Shown: positions 44,560 through 53,365 of the stretch, piece by piece
Position numbering within the stretch: position 1 is the stretch's first letter
Layout: each line of letters opens with the position of its first letter
From: Aminipila butyrica
GTDB taxonomy: Bacteria > Bacillota > Clostridia > Peptostreptococcales > Anaerovoracaceae
Direction: 5' to 3'
Assembly: GCF_010669305.1 (NCBI RefSeq)
Contig: NZ_CP048649.1
Span: 310,001-374,000 of the forward strand
DNA: 64,000 nt
Notes under the pieces: model-generated
Database searches by the model: none
What the model was told of the DNA's origin: nothing
The model's input: only the letters and a program-made list of their open reading frames with translations
Translations under genes and position numbers: made by a program

Positions 44560-46468
44560 TTTAATTAAAAATAATAGAACACAGCCAATTTTAGACTATA
44601 AAGAATGCTTATTTGAAAAGGTCTATGTAGAAACACCAGTAGATACAGATGGAGATGGGCAGCTGGACTTAATTGCTGTATACCTCCGAAGACCGAAAGA
44701 AACCCTTTTAGGGCATCAAATACCGGCAATTTATGTGGCAAATCCTTATATGTTGGCTTGCAACGAAGATTGGTATGTAACTTATAACGTAGACAAAGAT
44801 ATTGAGGTTTTTCCACAACAGGAGATTACAAAAGAGCAGACGGCTGCACCCAATCGGCTGCCGTTAGGCAGTAATACTACCCACCGAAGAGGAACAAAAG
44901 GCTTTGCACAAACAGCGGAAACTGAAGAAATTCCGCTAGAGTGCATTTCAGATTGGTACAGTTACTTTAATTGTAGAGGCTATGCTTCCGTTTTTTGTGG
45001 TGGTTTAGGGACAAGAGGATCGGATGGCCTGACGATAACGGGCTCAAACGAAGAAGTGCTGGCGTTTAAATCGGTAATTGATTGGTTAAATGGAAGGGCT
45101 AGAGCTTTTACAAATAAGACCGACAATATTGAAATAAAAGCCGATTGGTGTACCGGAAATGTTGCCATGTCCGGGAAGTCTTATCTAGGAACCATGTGTA
45201 TTGCGGTAGCAGCCACAGGGGTAGAAGGCTTAAAAACAATTATCCCAGAAGCGGCAATTTCTAACTGGTATGCGTACGATCGATACAATGGCTTAAATGT
45301 GCCGCCTCTTGGCTGGCAGGGTGACGATATTGCTTTGCTGTCAAAATATTGTTGTAGCAGGGCAATGGATCAAGACGACTATGCATCTATTCAGGAGCGG
45401 TATGAAGAGGTTCTGGCAGAAATGGAAATTAGTCAAGACCGGGCAAGCGCAAACTACAATTCTTTTTGGGAGGAAAGAAATTATCTGCATAGAATGGATG
45501 ACTTAAAGGCCTCTGTTTTTCTGGTTCAAGGCTTGAATGACTGGAACGTAAAGATGAATCAGGCTATTCCATTCTGGAATCAGTTGGTAAAACGCCAAAT
45601 CCCAAGGCGAATGATGCTCCATCAAGGCGATCATATTTATATTCACAATTTAGAGAGCTCCGGGTTTAATGAGCTGTTGCATTCGTGGCTGGACTATTGG
45701 CTCTATGGCATTGAAAATGGCACGGATATCGTAAGCTCTAAGGTTTTCGTCCAGAGCAATCTAGATCAAAGGCTTTGGCAAGAATCTTCTGATTGGAGTC
45801 CGGAAGGAACCCTACTGGCACAATTCCCTATCCCTGAATCAACCCACAAAACTTTTACAGATGATTTGTCTTTAACAGGTTTTGACAGAGAAAAAAATAA
45901 CTTCGAAGAGTGGCGGAACAGGCTGATTATAGAGGATGGAGCAGAGGCGTATTCGCTGAAATATTTATGGCCGCAAGAAGAAGACCTCCGAATCTGCGGC
46001 ACGGTGAGCGTATCTTTTTCCGCCGCAATTAATAGAGAGACCGCAATCTTAAGCGCCATGTTAGTAGACTATGGCAGTGAAAAAAGGCTGCTGGAGAAAC
46101 AGGAGATTGCAGAAAAAGAAGGCTTAATCTGGGGGAAGAATACGCCGATTGCTGATTGGGTGCGATTTGCAAAAGAAGAGAAGCCATCTGCCTATCGGAT
46201 TATTTCACGAGGGTGGATGAACGCACAAAATCGAACCAGCAATTGTTGCAAAGAGGAAATTGAAAGTGGTGAATTCTATTCTTATACTTTTGAGATGGTG
46301 CCGATGGATTATACGGTAAGAAAAAATCATCAGCTGGGATTAATCCTATATAGCACAGATCCAGAAGCGACAGAAAGACCTTTTAAGATGACAAAGATAA
46401 CTATAGATGAAAGCACAATTGATGTGCAGGTTCCCTGTATCAAACAGGGACAAGCCAAGACAAAATAA
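44519..46468 (+). CDS. Xaa-Pro dipeptidyl-peptidase-like serine hydrolase (S15/PepX)
   Basis: A 649-residue alpha/beta hydrolase of the S15/CocE group. The nucleophile is Ser221 in GKSYLG; VEGLKTIIPEAAISNWYAY is the typical PepX stretch; the acid is in VQGLNDWNVKMNQA and the base in RMMLHQGDHIYIHN. The C-terminal 200 residues form a jelly-roll. It is about 110 residues shorter than lactic PepX, lacking the N-terminal helical domain. No signal peptide: it would act inside the cell on X-Pro or acyl substrates. AGGGGGCC lies before the ATG. Confidence 0.85.
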   Translation: MSTTEINNLNQIPNLIKNNRTQPILDYKECLFEKVYVETPVDTDGDGQLDLIAVYLRRPKETLLGHQIPAIYVANPYMLACNEDWYVTYNVDKDIEVFPQQEITKEQTAAPNRLPLGSNTTHRRGTKGFAQTAETEEIPLECISDWYSYFNCRGYASVFCGGLGTRGSDGLTITGSNEEVLAFKSVIDWLNGRARAFTNKTDNIEIKADWCTGNVAMSGKSYLGTMCIAVAATGVEGLKTIIPEAAISNWYAYDRYNGLNVPPLGWQGDDIALLSKYCCSRAMDQDDYASIQERYEEVLAEMEISQDRASANYNSFWEERNYLHRMDDLKASVFLVQGLNDWNVKMNQAIPFWNQLVKRQIPRRMMLHQGDHIYIHNLESSGFNELLHSWLDYWLYGIENGTDIVSSKVFVQSNLDQRLWQESSDWSPEGTLLAQFPIPESTHKTFTDDLSLTGFDREKNNFEEWRNRLIIEDGAEAYSLKYLWPQEEDLRICGTVSVSFSAAINRETAILSAMLVDYGSEKRLLEKQEIAEKEGLIWGKNTPIADWVRFAKEEKPSAYRIISRGWMNAQNRTSNCCKEEIESGEFYSYTFEMVPMDYTVRKNHQLGLILYSTDPEATERPFKMTKITIDESTIDVQVPCIKQGQAKTK

Positions 46469-46483
46469 AAGGCAGTAAGACAT

Positions 46484-46540
46484 ATATCCTGAGGGGAAGG
46501 TAGAAAATCCTACGTTCTTCTCAGGATATTCTTTATTTTA
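46484..46540 (+). terminator. intrinsic terminator of the peptide-related operon
   Basis: ATATCCTGAG pairs with CTCAGGATAT around an inner loop and is followed by a T-rich stretch, 16 bases after the PepX-like gene. The following 180 bases show no convincing gene. Confidence 0.75.
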
Positions 46541-46718
46541 AAAAGAGGCAAGGCTTTATCCTGTCTATTTTTTGGGTGCTAAGCATGGCAAAAAAGTAGG
46601 TGGTATGCGGAAATGCCTTGTAATTGAAAAGAGATGATGATAAAATATATGGGTTCAAAACGTAAGTTGTTGAAACATGCAGACGGACAAACAAGCGTAA
46701 AAGAAAGGATTATAGTAG

Positions 46719-48149
46719 ATGAAAACGAATTATACCAGCCCTTTGTCGGAGCGTTATCCGAGCAAGGAAATGAAGTATATTTTTTCACCGGAAATGAAGT
46801 TCCGCACCTGGCGGCGGCTTTGGATTGCCTTGGCCGAGACGGAAAAAGAACTGGGCCTTCCCATTACGCAGGAACAAATTGACGAACTGAAAGAACATGC
46901 ACTTGAGATAAATTATGATGTAGCCAAAGAACGGGAAGCTGTGGTTCGCCACGATGTGATGGCACACGTCTACGCTTATGGCCAGCAGTGCCCGAAAGCC
47001 AAGGGGATTATCCACTTAGGAGCTACCTCTTGCTATGTAGGCGACAATACCGACCTGATTGTGATGACAGAGGGGCTGAAGCTAATCCGGACGAAGTTGA
47101 TTAATGTTATTGCTGGATTGGCCAAGTTCGCAGGTCAACACAAGGACTTACCGACCTTGGGGTTCACCCATTTTCAGGCAGCTCAGCCTACTACTGTAGG
47201 CAAGCGGGCGACCTTGTGGATGCAGGATTTGCTGCTGGACCTAGAAGACCTGGAGCATTTAATTGGTTCCATGAAGCTATTGGGCTCCAAGGGAACTACT
47301 GGTACCCAGGCCAGCTTTTTAGAATTATTTGATGGAGACCAGGATAAGGTGCGCCAAATTGACGGCATGATTGCTGAAAAGATGGGCTTTAGCTCTTGCT
47401 ACCCAGTTTCCGGACAGACTTACAGCCGAAAGGTGGACAGCCGGGTGCTGAACGTGCTCAGCGGCATTGCCCAGAGCGCCCACAAGTTCTCTAACGATAT
47501 CCGCTTGCTGCAACACCTGAAAGAGGTGGAAGAGCCTTTTGAAAAGAATCAGATTGGCTCTTCGGCGATGGCCTACAAGAGAAATCCTATGAGAAGTGAG
47601 CGCATTGCTTCTCTGGCCAACTACGTGATTGCCGATGCGGCCAACCCGGCCATAACAGCGGCAACTCAATGGTTTGAGCGGACTTTAGATGATTCTGCAA
47701 ACAAGCGAATCAGCATACCCGAAGGCTTTTTAGCCGTAGACGGCATTCTGGAGCTATACCTGAACATTACCGACGGATTAGTTGTATATCCGAAGGTGAT
47801 TCATGCTAGGCTCATGCAGGAGCTGCCGTTTATGGCTACGGAAAATATCCTTATGGATGCCGTAAAAGCAGGCGGAGACAGACAAGATCTTCACGAACGC
47901 ATCCGGGAGCATTCCATGGAAGCGGGCAAGATGGTCAAGGTAGAAGGAAAAGAAAACGACTTATTAGAGCGAATAGCGAAGGACCCTGCATTTAACATGA
48001 CCATCCAACAGCTGCAAAGCCTCATGAACCCTGCCAACTTTATAGGCAGAGCGCCGGAGCAGACCAGCGAATTCCTTGAAGAAATAGTATTGCCTATTTT
48101 AGAGAAGAATAAGGATACATTAGGCATGACAGGAGAAGTCACTGTTTAG
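46719..48149 (+). CDS. purB: adenylosuccinate lyase
   Basis: A 476-residue fumarase-superfamily enzyme for two steps of purine synthesis: SAICAR to AICAR and adenylosuccinate to AMP. The signature loop reads GSSAMAYKRNPMRSE, with the general-acid histidine region FTHFQAAQPTTVGKR earlier. The N terminus with LSERYPSKEMKYIFSP fits the clostridial/animal long type. AAAGGATT precedes the ATG by a longish gap. It is followed by purA. Confidence 0.95.
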   Translation: MKTNYTSPLSERYPSKEMKYIFSPEMKFRTWRRLWIALAETEKELGLPITQEQIDELKEHALEINYDVAKEREAVVRHDVMAHVYAYGQQCPKAKGIIHLGATSCYVGDNTDLIVMTEGLKLIRTKLINVIAGLAKFAGQHKDLPTLGFTHFQAAQPTTVGKRATLWMQDLLLDLEDLEHLIGSMKLLGSKGTTGTQASFLELFDGDQDKVRQIDGMIAEKMGFSSCYPVSGQTYSRKVDSRVLNVLSGIAQSAHKFSNDIRLLQHLKEVEEPFEKNQIGSSAMAYKRNPMRSERIASLANYVIADAANPAITAATQWFERTLDDSANKRISIPEGFLAVDGILELYLNITDGLVVYPKVIHARLMQELPFMATENILMDAVKAGGDRQDLHERIREHSMEAGKMVKVEGKENDLLERIAKDPAFNMTIQQLQSLMNPANFIGRAPEQTSEFLEEIVLPILEKNKDTLGMTGEVTV

Positions 48150-48182
48150 TGTTCAAATCGATTTTGAACAGTATACGCCAGA

Positions 48183-48231
48183 GGTCGGTTTGATCTGGTG
48201 AAAATATTTCTCCGATTAAGCCGGCCTTTTT
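48183..48231 (+). terminator. terminator or attenuator between purB and purA
   Basis: GGTCGGTTT can pair with AAGCCGGCC (nine bp with two G-T pairs) and is followed by TTTTT, and just before it GTTCAAA...TTTTGAAC (about 48151-48170) forms another stem. The two are in the 126-base gap and may end or attenuate the purB message before purA. Confidence 0.5.
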
Positions 48232-48275
48232 GAATGAATAAATTAGGTGAATAGAAGAAAGAAGAAGGTGTTTTT

Positions 48276-49550
48276 ATGGTAAAAGCAATCGTGGGCGCTA
48301 ATTGGGGCGACGAGGGAAAAGGAAAGATCACGGACATGCTGGCGAAGGAGTGCGACATCATTGTGCGTTTTCAGGGAGGAAGTAATGCCGGGCATACTAT
48401 AGTCAACGACTATGGAAAGTTTGCACTGCACCTGCTGCCATCTGGCGTGTTTTATAATCATACCACTAGTGTTATCGGCAACGGTGTAGCCTTGAATATT
48501 CCATATCTGCAAAAGGAAATTGATTCCCTGGTGGAAAAGGGTGTACCAAAGCCGAAGGTGCTGGTTTCAGACCGGGCGCAGATTTTGATGCCTTACCATA
48601 TTTTATTTGATCAATATGAAGAAGAACGGCTGGGCGGCAAATCCTTCGGATCCACGAAGTCCGGTATTGCGCCTTGCTATTCAGACAAATACGCCAAGAT
48701 TGGTTTCCAGGTCAACGAATTGTTCGACGATGATACCTTGCGGGAGAAAATTGACAACGTCTGCGAGCAGAAAAACATCATTTTAGAGCACCTGTATCAT
48801 AAGCCGGCCATTGATAAAGAAGAGCTGTATAAGACTATGGTGGAATACCGGGAACTGGTGCGGCCATATGTGTGCAATGTTTCTGCGTATTTGTATGATG
48901 CTATCAAAGAGGGCAAGAATATTCTGCTGGAGGGTCAGCTGGGTGCGTTGAAGGATACGGACCACGGCATTTATCCAATGGTGACTTCTTCTTCTACGTT
49001 GGCCGCCTATGGCGCCATCGGTGCGGGCATTGCTCCTTACGAGATTAAGGATATTATCACTGTGGTGAAGGCTTATTCCAGCGCAGTAGGTGCAGGAGCC
49101 TTTGTCAGCGAGCTCTTTGGCGATGAAGCAGAGGAATTGAGAAAGCGCGGCGGCGACGGCGGTGAATATGGGGCCACAACAGGACGACCGAGAAGAGTAG
49201 GCTGGTTTGATGCCGTGGCTACTAGATACGGCTGCCGGATGCAGGGTGCTACCGAGGTGGTTTTGACGGTTCTGGATCCCCTGGGGTATTTAGAGGAAGT
49301 ACCGATTTGTATTGGCTATGAGATTGACGGCCAGGTAACGAGAGAATTTCCTAACACTACTCAGCTGTACAAAGCTAAACCAGTATACAAAAAGTTGCCG
49401 GGATGGAAGTGTGATATTCGCGGAATCAGAGAATTTGACAAGCTGCCAGAAGCTTGCCAAAATTATATAAAGGAAGTTGAAAAGGAGATTGGTATACCAG
49501 TAACCATGGTTTCCAATGGACCGGGCCGAGAGGACATCATCCTGCGCTAA
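48276..49550 (+). CDS. purA: adenylosuccinate synthetase
   Basis: A 424-residue GTP-dependent ligase joining IMP and aspartate to adenylosuccinate, the substrate of PurB. P-loop GDEGKGK, then GGSNAGHT and the KSFGSTKSGIAPCYSDK stretch identify it. A run of AAGAAAGAAGAAGG leads to the ATG. PurB and PurA together complete IMP to AMP. Confidence 0.96.
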   Translation: MVKAIVGANWGDEGKGKITDMLAKECDIIVRFQGGSNAGHTIVNDYGKFALHLLPSGVFYNHTTSVIGNGVALNIPYLQKEIDSLVEKGVPKPKVLVSDRAQILMPYHILFDQYEEERLGGKSFGSTKSGIAPCYSDKYAKIGFQVNELFDDDTLREKIDNVCEQKNIILEHLYHKPAIDKEELYKTMVEYRELVRPYVCNVSAYLYDAIKEGKNILLEGQLGALKDTDHGIYPMVTSSSTLAAYGAIGAGIAPYEIKDIITVVKAYSSAVGAGAFVSELFGDEAEELRKRGGDGGEYGATTGRPRRVGWFDAVATRYGCRMQGATEVVLTVLDPLGYLEEVPICIGYEIDGQVTREFPNTTQLYKAKPVYKKLPGWKCDIRGIREFDKLPEACQNYIKEVEKEIGIPVTMVSNGPGREDIILR

Positions 49551-49653
49551 ACGACAGCTCGATTGCAAAAAATTGGTCCTATTGAAATGATTGAGCCTTC
49601 TCATAAAGTTTCGCAAAGAGGACAGAATATACCTGGAAAGGCAGGTATATTTG

Positions 49654-49860
49654 ATGAAGGATTTGGATAATTTATGGGAGACCTCTAACATGGATCAGGC
49701 GGATAGCTTTAAACCAGAAGGCGAAGACTTGTGGTTTGGAAATGAAGCCTATGCAGAGCAGCTAGTGAAAAACGGAAATTTGCCGCCAGGAAGCTTTGAG
49801 CATCAAAACCTGGGCCACAATGCCAAGAAAGAAGGCCTAGGGCCAAACACCAAAAGGTAA
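49654..49860 (+). CDS. small conserved-looking protein, unknown
   Basis: A 68-residue hydrophilic protein starting MKDLDNLWETSN, with a distinctive C terminus FEHQNLGHNAKKEGLGPNTKR. The G-H-N-A-K-x-E-x-L-G-P-N-T-K-R ending looks strongly constrained, but I can name no family. The ATG is behind GGAAAGGCAGG; an extension upstream to 49591 looks unsupported. It has its own terminator. Confidence 0.6.
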   Translation: MKDLDNLWETSNMDQADSFKPEGEDLWFGNEAYAEQLVKNGNLPPGSFEHQNLGHNAKKEGLGPNTKR

Positions 49861-49883
49861 ATTAAGACATGCCGGAAAATTTT

Positions 49884-49923
49884 AAACAGACTCGAGAAAA
49901 GAATTTTTTTCGAGTCTGTTTTT
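49884..49923 (+). terminator. intrinsic terminator after the 68-residue gene
   Basis: AAACAGACTCGA pairs with TCGAGTCTGTTT around a 14-base loop, followed by TT. It shares the AAACAGACT stem base with the terminators at 31316 and 51470. Confidence 0.85.
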
Positions 49924-50042
49924 GTGTACTGGGCCTGTATTGGCAGTATAATTTATTTATGAAAGAAATTTTTGAAAAGACTGAACCAATTTGTGCCCCC
50001 AGGGCTCTTATATATAGGTGCACCAAACAAGGAGGGGGTTTT

Positions 50043-50627
50043 ATGAATGAATCTGAATTGATTATAAATATCCAGCAAGGGGACCGGGAGGCCTTTGGAA
50101 CACTTTTTCGGCTTTACGAAGCAAAAGCTCTCCGGACGGCCTTTCTCATCACTGGCAATCAGGCCATGGCAGAGGATTTAGTTCAGGAGGCCTTTGTGAA
50201 ATGCTATTGTGAAATTGGAAAGCTAAAAAATCCAGAGAGCTTCAAGCCCTGGTTCTATCGGCTGCTGGTTCGAATGGGGTGGAAGCAGACCCGGCAGGAA
50301 AAGAAATACGTGCCAGTACCAACCTTTGAAGACAGAAAACAGATTGGTCAAGCAGTCAGCTGTGAGCAAACGTATTTGGAGAATGAGTTCTCTGAAATTC
50401 TTTACAGTGAAATACAAAAGCTGGAGCAGAAGAAGCGGACTACGGTGCTGTTGTACTATTACAGCGAGCTAAGCGTAAAGGAGATTGCCCAGGTCATGGG
50501 TTGCCTGGAGGGTACCGTAAAGTCCAGGCTCCATACTTCCCGTAGAACGCTGAAAGCTAGTCTGGAAAATTTAAAGATCAAGGAGGACGGATATTATGGA
50601 AAAACTGGATACGAAGCGGGCCTTTGA
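50043..50627 (+). CDS. ECF-type RNA polymerase sigma factor
   Basis: A 194-residue sigma-70 family protein with region 2 (QGDREAFGTLFRLYEAKALR, then AEDLVQEAFVKCYCEI) and region 4 (LYYYSELSVKEIAQVMGCLEG, then VKSRLHTSRRTLK). It should direct transcription under a stress signal passed by the overlapping downstream membrane protein. AAGGAGGGGG precedes the ATG. Its last 32 bases overlap the partner gene. Confidence 0.9.
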   Translation: MNESELIINIQQGDREAFGTLFRLYEAKALRTAFLITGNQAMAEDLVQEAFVKCYCEIGKLKNPESFKPWFYRLLVRMGWKQTRQEKKYVPVPTFEDRKQIGQAVSCEQTYLENEFSEILYSEIQKLEQKKRTTVLLYYYSELSVKEIAQVMGCLEGTVKSRLHTSRRTLKASLENLKIKEDGYYGKTGYEAGL

Positions 50628-51411
50628 CGGGCTTATAAAAGAAGCATTGGAAAGCAAAGCGCAGGAAGCTGTGAATCCGGCATTCCTGTTGGAGAAAATC
50701 AATCGGGAAATTATGAATAGAGAAGAGGAGAATCAGACGATGAATAAAGAAAAGAGATTACGAGGCATCAAGCCTTTGGCAGTCGCTATGTTGATTGTGG
50801 TGGTTACTGCTGCCACCAGTTTTGCTGCAACGCATATGGGAGGATATTTGCTTTCATCTACCAAAGATTCTTTTGAGAAGCTACCAACAGAAAGACAGAT
50901 GGAAAAAGCAGTGGGTTATGTTCCAGACTATTTGGAATCCTTCTCCAACGGATTTTATTTTAAGGATGCTTCCGTAGTAAATACAGAAGCCTTTGATGAT
51001 GCTAAGAGTAAGAAAGGCGAATATGATGGTATTCATTTTAATTATACTAAAAAGAATGCGTTAAGAGAACAGACATTAAGTCTGAGCGCCGATCCTGTGA
51101 ATCCATCTTTAGAACGTGAAGAAGTCGGAAAAAATGAAGAGGTGATAACCATAGATGGGCTTGAGCTGATTTATTCCAAAGTGACTTTTAAGGTGGTTCC
51201 AGTAGGCTACGTTCCTACCGCGGAAGAGCAAGAGAAGGTAGCGAAGGAAGAAATGTGGATATCGGAGGGTTCCGACGAAGTGGAAGTTTCAGAGCTGCAG
51301 TATGTAAGATGGATTAAAGATGAGGTTTCCTACAACCTGATGGAAGATGGCTGGGGCTTGGAAAAAGAAGAGTTGCTGAAGATGGCAGAGGAGGTTATAA
51401 ACTCCCGTTAG
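50596..51411 (+). CDS. membrane-anchored anti-sigma-like protein (DUF4367-type)
   Basis: A 271-residue protein with a cytoplasmic helical head (about 1-57), one membrane helix (AVAMLIVVVTAATSFAAT, about 60-78) and an extracytoplasmic part that looks like DUF4367 (late FVP-like segment replaced by VVPVGYVPT). It overlaps the ECF sigma gene by 32 bases on the same strand, so it most likely holds or releases that sigma factor. AAGGAGGAC precedes the ATG. Confidence 0.75.
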   Translation: MEKLDTKRAFDGLIKEALESKAQEAVNPAFLLEKINREIMNREEENQTMNKEKRLRGIKPLAVAMLIVVVTAATSFAATHMGGYLLSSTKDSFEKLPTERQMEKAVGYVPDYLESFSNGFYFKDASVVNTEAFDDAKSKKGEYDGIHFNYTKKNALREQTLSLSADPVNPSLEREEVGKNEEVITIDGLELIYSKVTFKVVPVGYVPTAEEQEKVAKEEMWISEGSDEVEVSELQYVRWIKDEVSYNLMEDGWGLEKEELLKMAEEVINSR

Positions 51412-51469
51412 AAGCTCTTTTTCGTAAATCCACAGAAGGGACAGGGATTAGAACAATTAGAGAAAATGC

Positions 51470-51509
51470 AAACAGACTTGGAAGGGAAATCCTTTTAAGT
51501 CTGTTTTTT
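51470..51509 (+). terminator. intrinsic terminator after the sigma operon
   Basis: AAACAGACTT pairs with AAGTCTGTTT and runs into TTTT, 58 bases after the anti-sigma-like gene. The 109 bases from here to the next gene hold only a weak possible -10. Confidence 0.82.
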
Positions 51510-51618
51510 CGTGCAAAATACACGGTATCTTCACCAAACGTACACCTTCGATTCAAGGCTGCCCCATATCTTTCCAGTAAGATAAAAGTGACAAATAGGA
51601 AAGCGAGGAAAAGAACCA

Positions 51619-53355
51619 GTGGTTGATGGAACAAACAGCAGCAAGGGGAAAGGAGCAGTAAAAGCCGTTTTCTCAGGAATTGCCAAAGAGGTCCAACAGG
51701 CAGGTATAAGACTGGAAGGGCTGTTCAGCAAGATTCCGCTTCTGAAAAAACTGACGGTGATGCCTGGGAAAAAAAAGAGGGTTGTCTATACCGCTTTAGC
51801 ATTGGCCGTGTTAGTGCCGGCAGGGTATGTGGTGAACAATCTGGCCTTTGGCAGAACCGCAGAGGCAGAGGTCGCCAAATACACGGTGAAAAAAGGCAAC
51901 GTGGAAGTAGCTATAAGTGGCTCAGGTACGGTGACACCGGTAGAGCAGTATAATATTTCTACGCTGGTAGAGGGAGATGTTCTTCAGGATACCTTTGAAG
52001 AGGGCGATGATGTGCAGGAAGGGGATGTGCTCTACGTAATCGATTCGGAGGAAATGGAGAATTCGTTGGAAAAGGCGGACATCGCTCTAGAGAAACAGCA
52101 GATTAGCTATAGTGACAGCGTGAAGGCTTATGCGGGCTTAAAGGTCACCTCGCCAATCAAAGGCATGATTGATGAACTCTACGTGGCAAAGGGCGATTCC
52201 GTTCAAAAGGGCACCAAGATGGCTAAACTGGTGAATAACGACACCATGACTGCTCGAGTGCCATTTAGTGAAATTGATGCAGAAGGGCTGTATGTAGGAG
52301 AAGTCGTCACGGTCACCGTAGAAAACACCTTTGAGCAGTTGACGGGAAAAATTAGTAAGCTGTATAACTCTAAACGCGTGCTAAATGGATACATAACCGT
52401 TACCGATGTGGAGATTCAGGTAAGCAATCCTGGTTATTTGCAGACTGGCACCTACGTATCCGTGACAGCGGACGGAAAGGCCTGCTATTCTTCGGCAGCC
52501 TTGGAAGGCTCTGGTGAGAAGATTGTCTTGGCAGAGACGGCCGGGACGGTAAATTCTATCAACGTGGAGGGCGCTTATCTGAAACAAGGAGATGTAATTG
52601 CTACCCTGGACAGTGATAATGCGGACGATGATTTGCGGAACAGCCAGCTATCTCTGCGGGAATCTCAGATTTCATATAACAACACGCAAAAACAGCTGGA
52701 CAATTACACCATCACCTCCCCAATTTCGGGAACGGTCATCTCCAAGACTATAAAAGCTGGGGATACCATGGACGAAAATACGTCTACTACCATGGCAGTC
52801 ATTGCTGACATGTCTAAGATTACTTTTGAGATTAGCGTAGATGAGCTGGATATTGCCAGCATGAGTACAGGGCAGACGGTGGATATTACCGCGGATGCCC
52901 TGCCAGATCAGGCGTTTACCGGCTATGTGGAGAAAATTGGGCTGCTGGGAACCGCCACAGAAGGTGTGACCTCCTATCCGGTGACGATTGTTATCAATGA
53001 GCCAGAGGGGCTTTGGCCGGGCATGAACGTGACGGGGAATATTGTTATTGATTCGGCAGAGGATGTTTTAGTCGTACCAGTAGATGCAGTAGCCAGAGGC
53101 AATAAGGTGACCATGGAAGATGGCACAGAGCAAGAAGTGTCCATTGGTTTGAGTGATGACAATAATGTAGAAATTAAAAGCGGGCTTGCAGCCGGTGATG
53201 TCATTCAGGTTAAGATGCAGGTCAAGGAGTCCAGCAGTCAGAATGATATGATGGGCAATCCTAGCATGGGCGGCGGCCCACCATCTGGGGGTGGCGGCGG
53301 CGAAAACCGAAGCGGCGGTGGCGCACCGGGCGGCGGTGCTCCCGGCGGAATGTAG
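51619..53355 (+). CDS. MacA-like efflux adaptor (membrane fusion protein) with two lipoyl-type segments and Gly-rich tail
   Basis: A 578-residue protein. After a basic head there is one membrane helix (about 55-77), then two separate lipoyl-like blocks: ISTLVEGDVLQDTFEEGDDV with TSPIKGMIDELYVAKGDSV, and VLAETAGTVNSINVEGAYL with TSPISGTVISKTIKAGDTM. A beta-barrel part follows, and the last 40 residues are Gly/Pro/Met-rich (MGGGPPSG, GGGAPGGGAPGGM). With the next two genes it forms a MacAB-like system. The GTG start has GAGGAAAAG upstream. Confidence 0.85.
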   Translation: MVDGTNSSKGKGAVKAVFSGIAKEVQQAGIRLEGLFSKIPLLKKLTVMPGKKKRVVYTALALAVLVPAGYVVNNLAFGRTAEAEVAKYTVKKGNVEVAISGSGTVTPVEQYNISTLVEGDVLQDTFEEGDDVQEGDVLYVIDSEEMENSLEKADIALEKQQISYSDSVKAYAGLKVTSPIKGMIDELYVAKGDSVQKGTKMAKLVNNDTMTARVPFSEIDAEGLYVGEVVTVTVENTFEQLTGKISKLYNSKRVLNGYITVTDVEIQVSNPGYLQTGTYVSVTADGKACYSSAALEGSGEKIVLAETAGTVNSINVEGAYLKQGDVIATLDSDNADDDLRNSQLSLRESQISYNNTQKQLDNYTITSPISGTVISKTIKAGDTMDENTSTTMAVIADMSKITFEISVDELDIASMSTGQTVDITADALPDQAFTGYVEKIGLLGTATEGVTSYPVTIVINEPEGLWPGMNVTGNIVIDSAEDVLVVPVDAVARGNKVTMEDGTEQEVSIGLSDDNNVEIKSGLAAGDVIQVKMQVKESSSQNDMMGNPSMGGGPPSGGGGGENRSGGGAPGGGAPGGM

Positions 53356-53365
53356 GAGCGTAGCC

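Noticed and set aside
46634..46718. Frame starting MMIKYMGSKRKLLK, which resembles the N terminus of D12-class adenine DNA methyltransferases
   Set aside because: Only about 12 residues resemble the family; the rest runs into purB in another frame with no methyltransferase motifs (no DPPY). Treated as chance or at most a tiny remnant.
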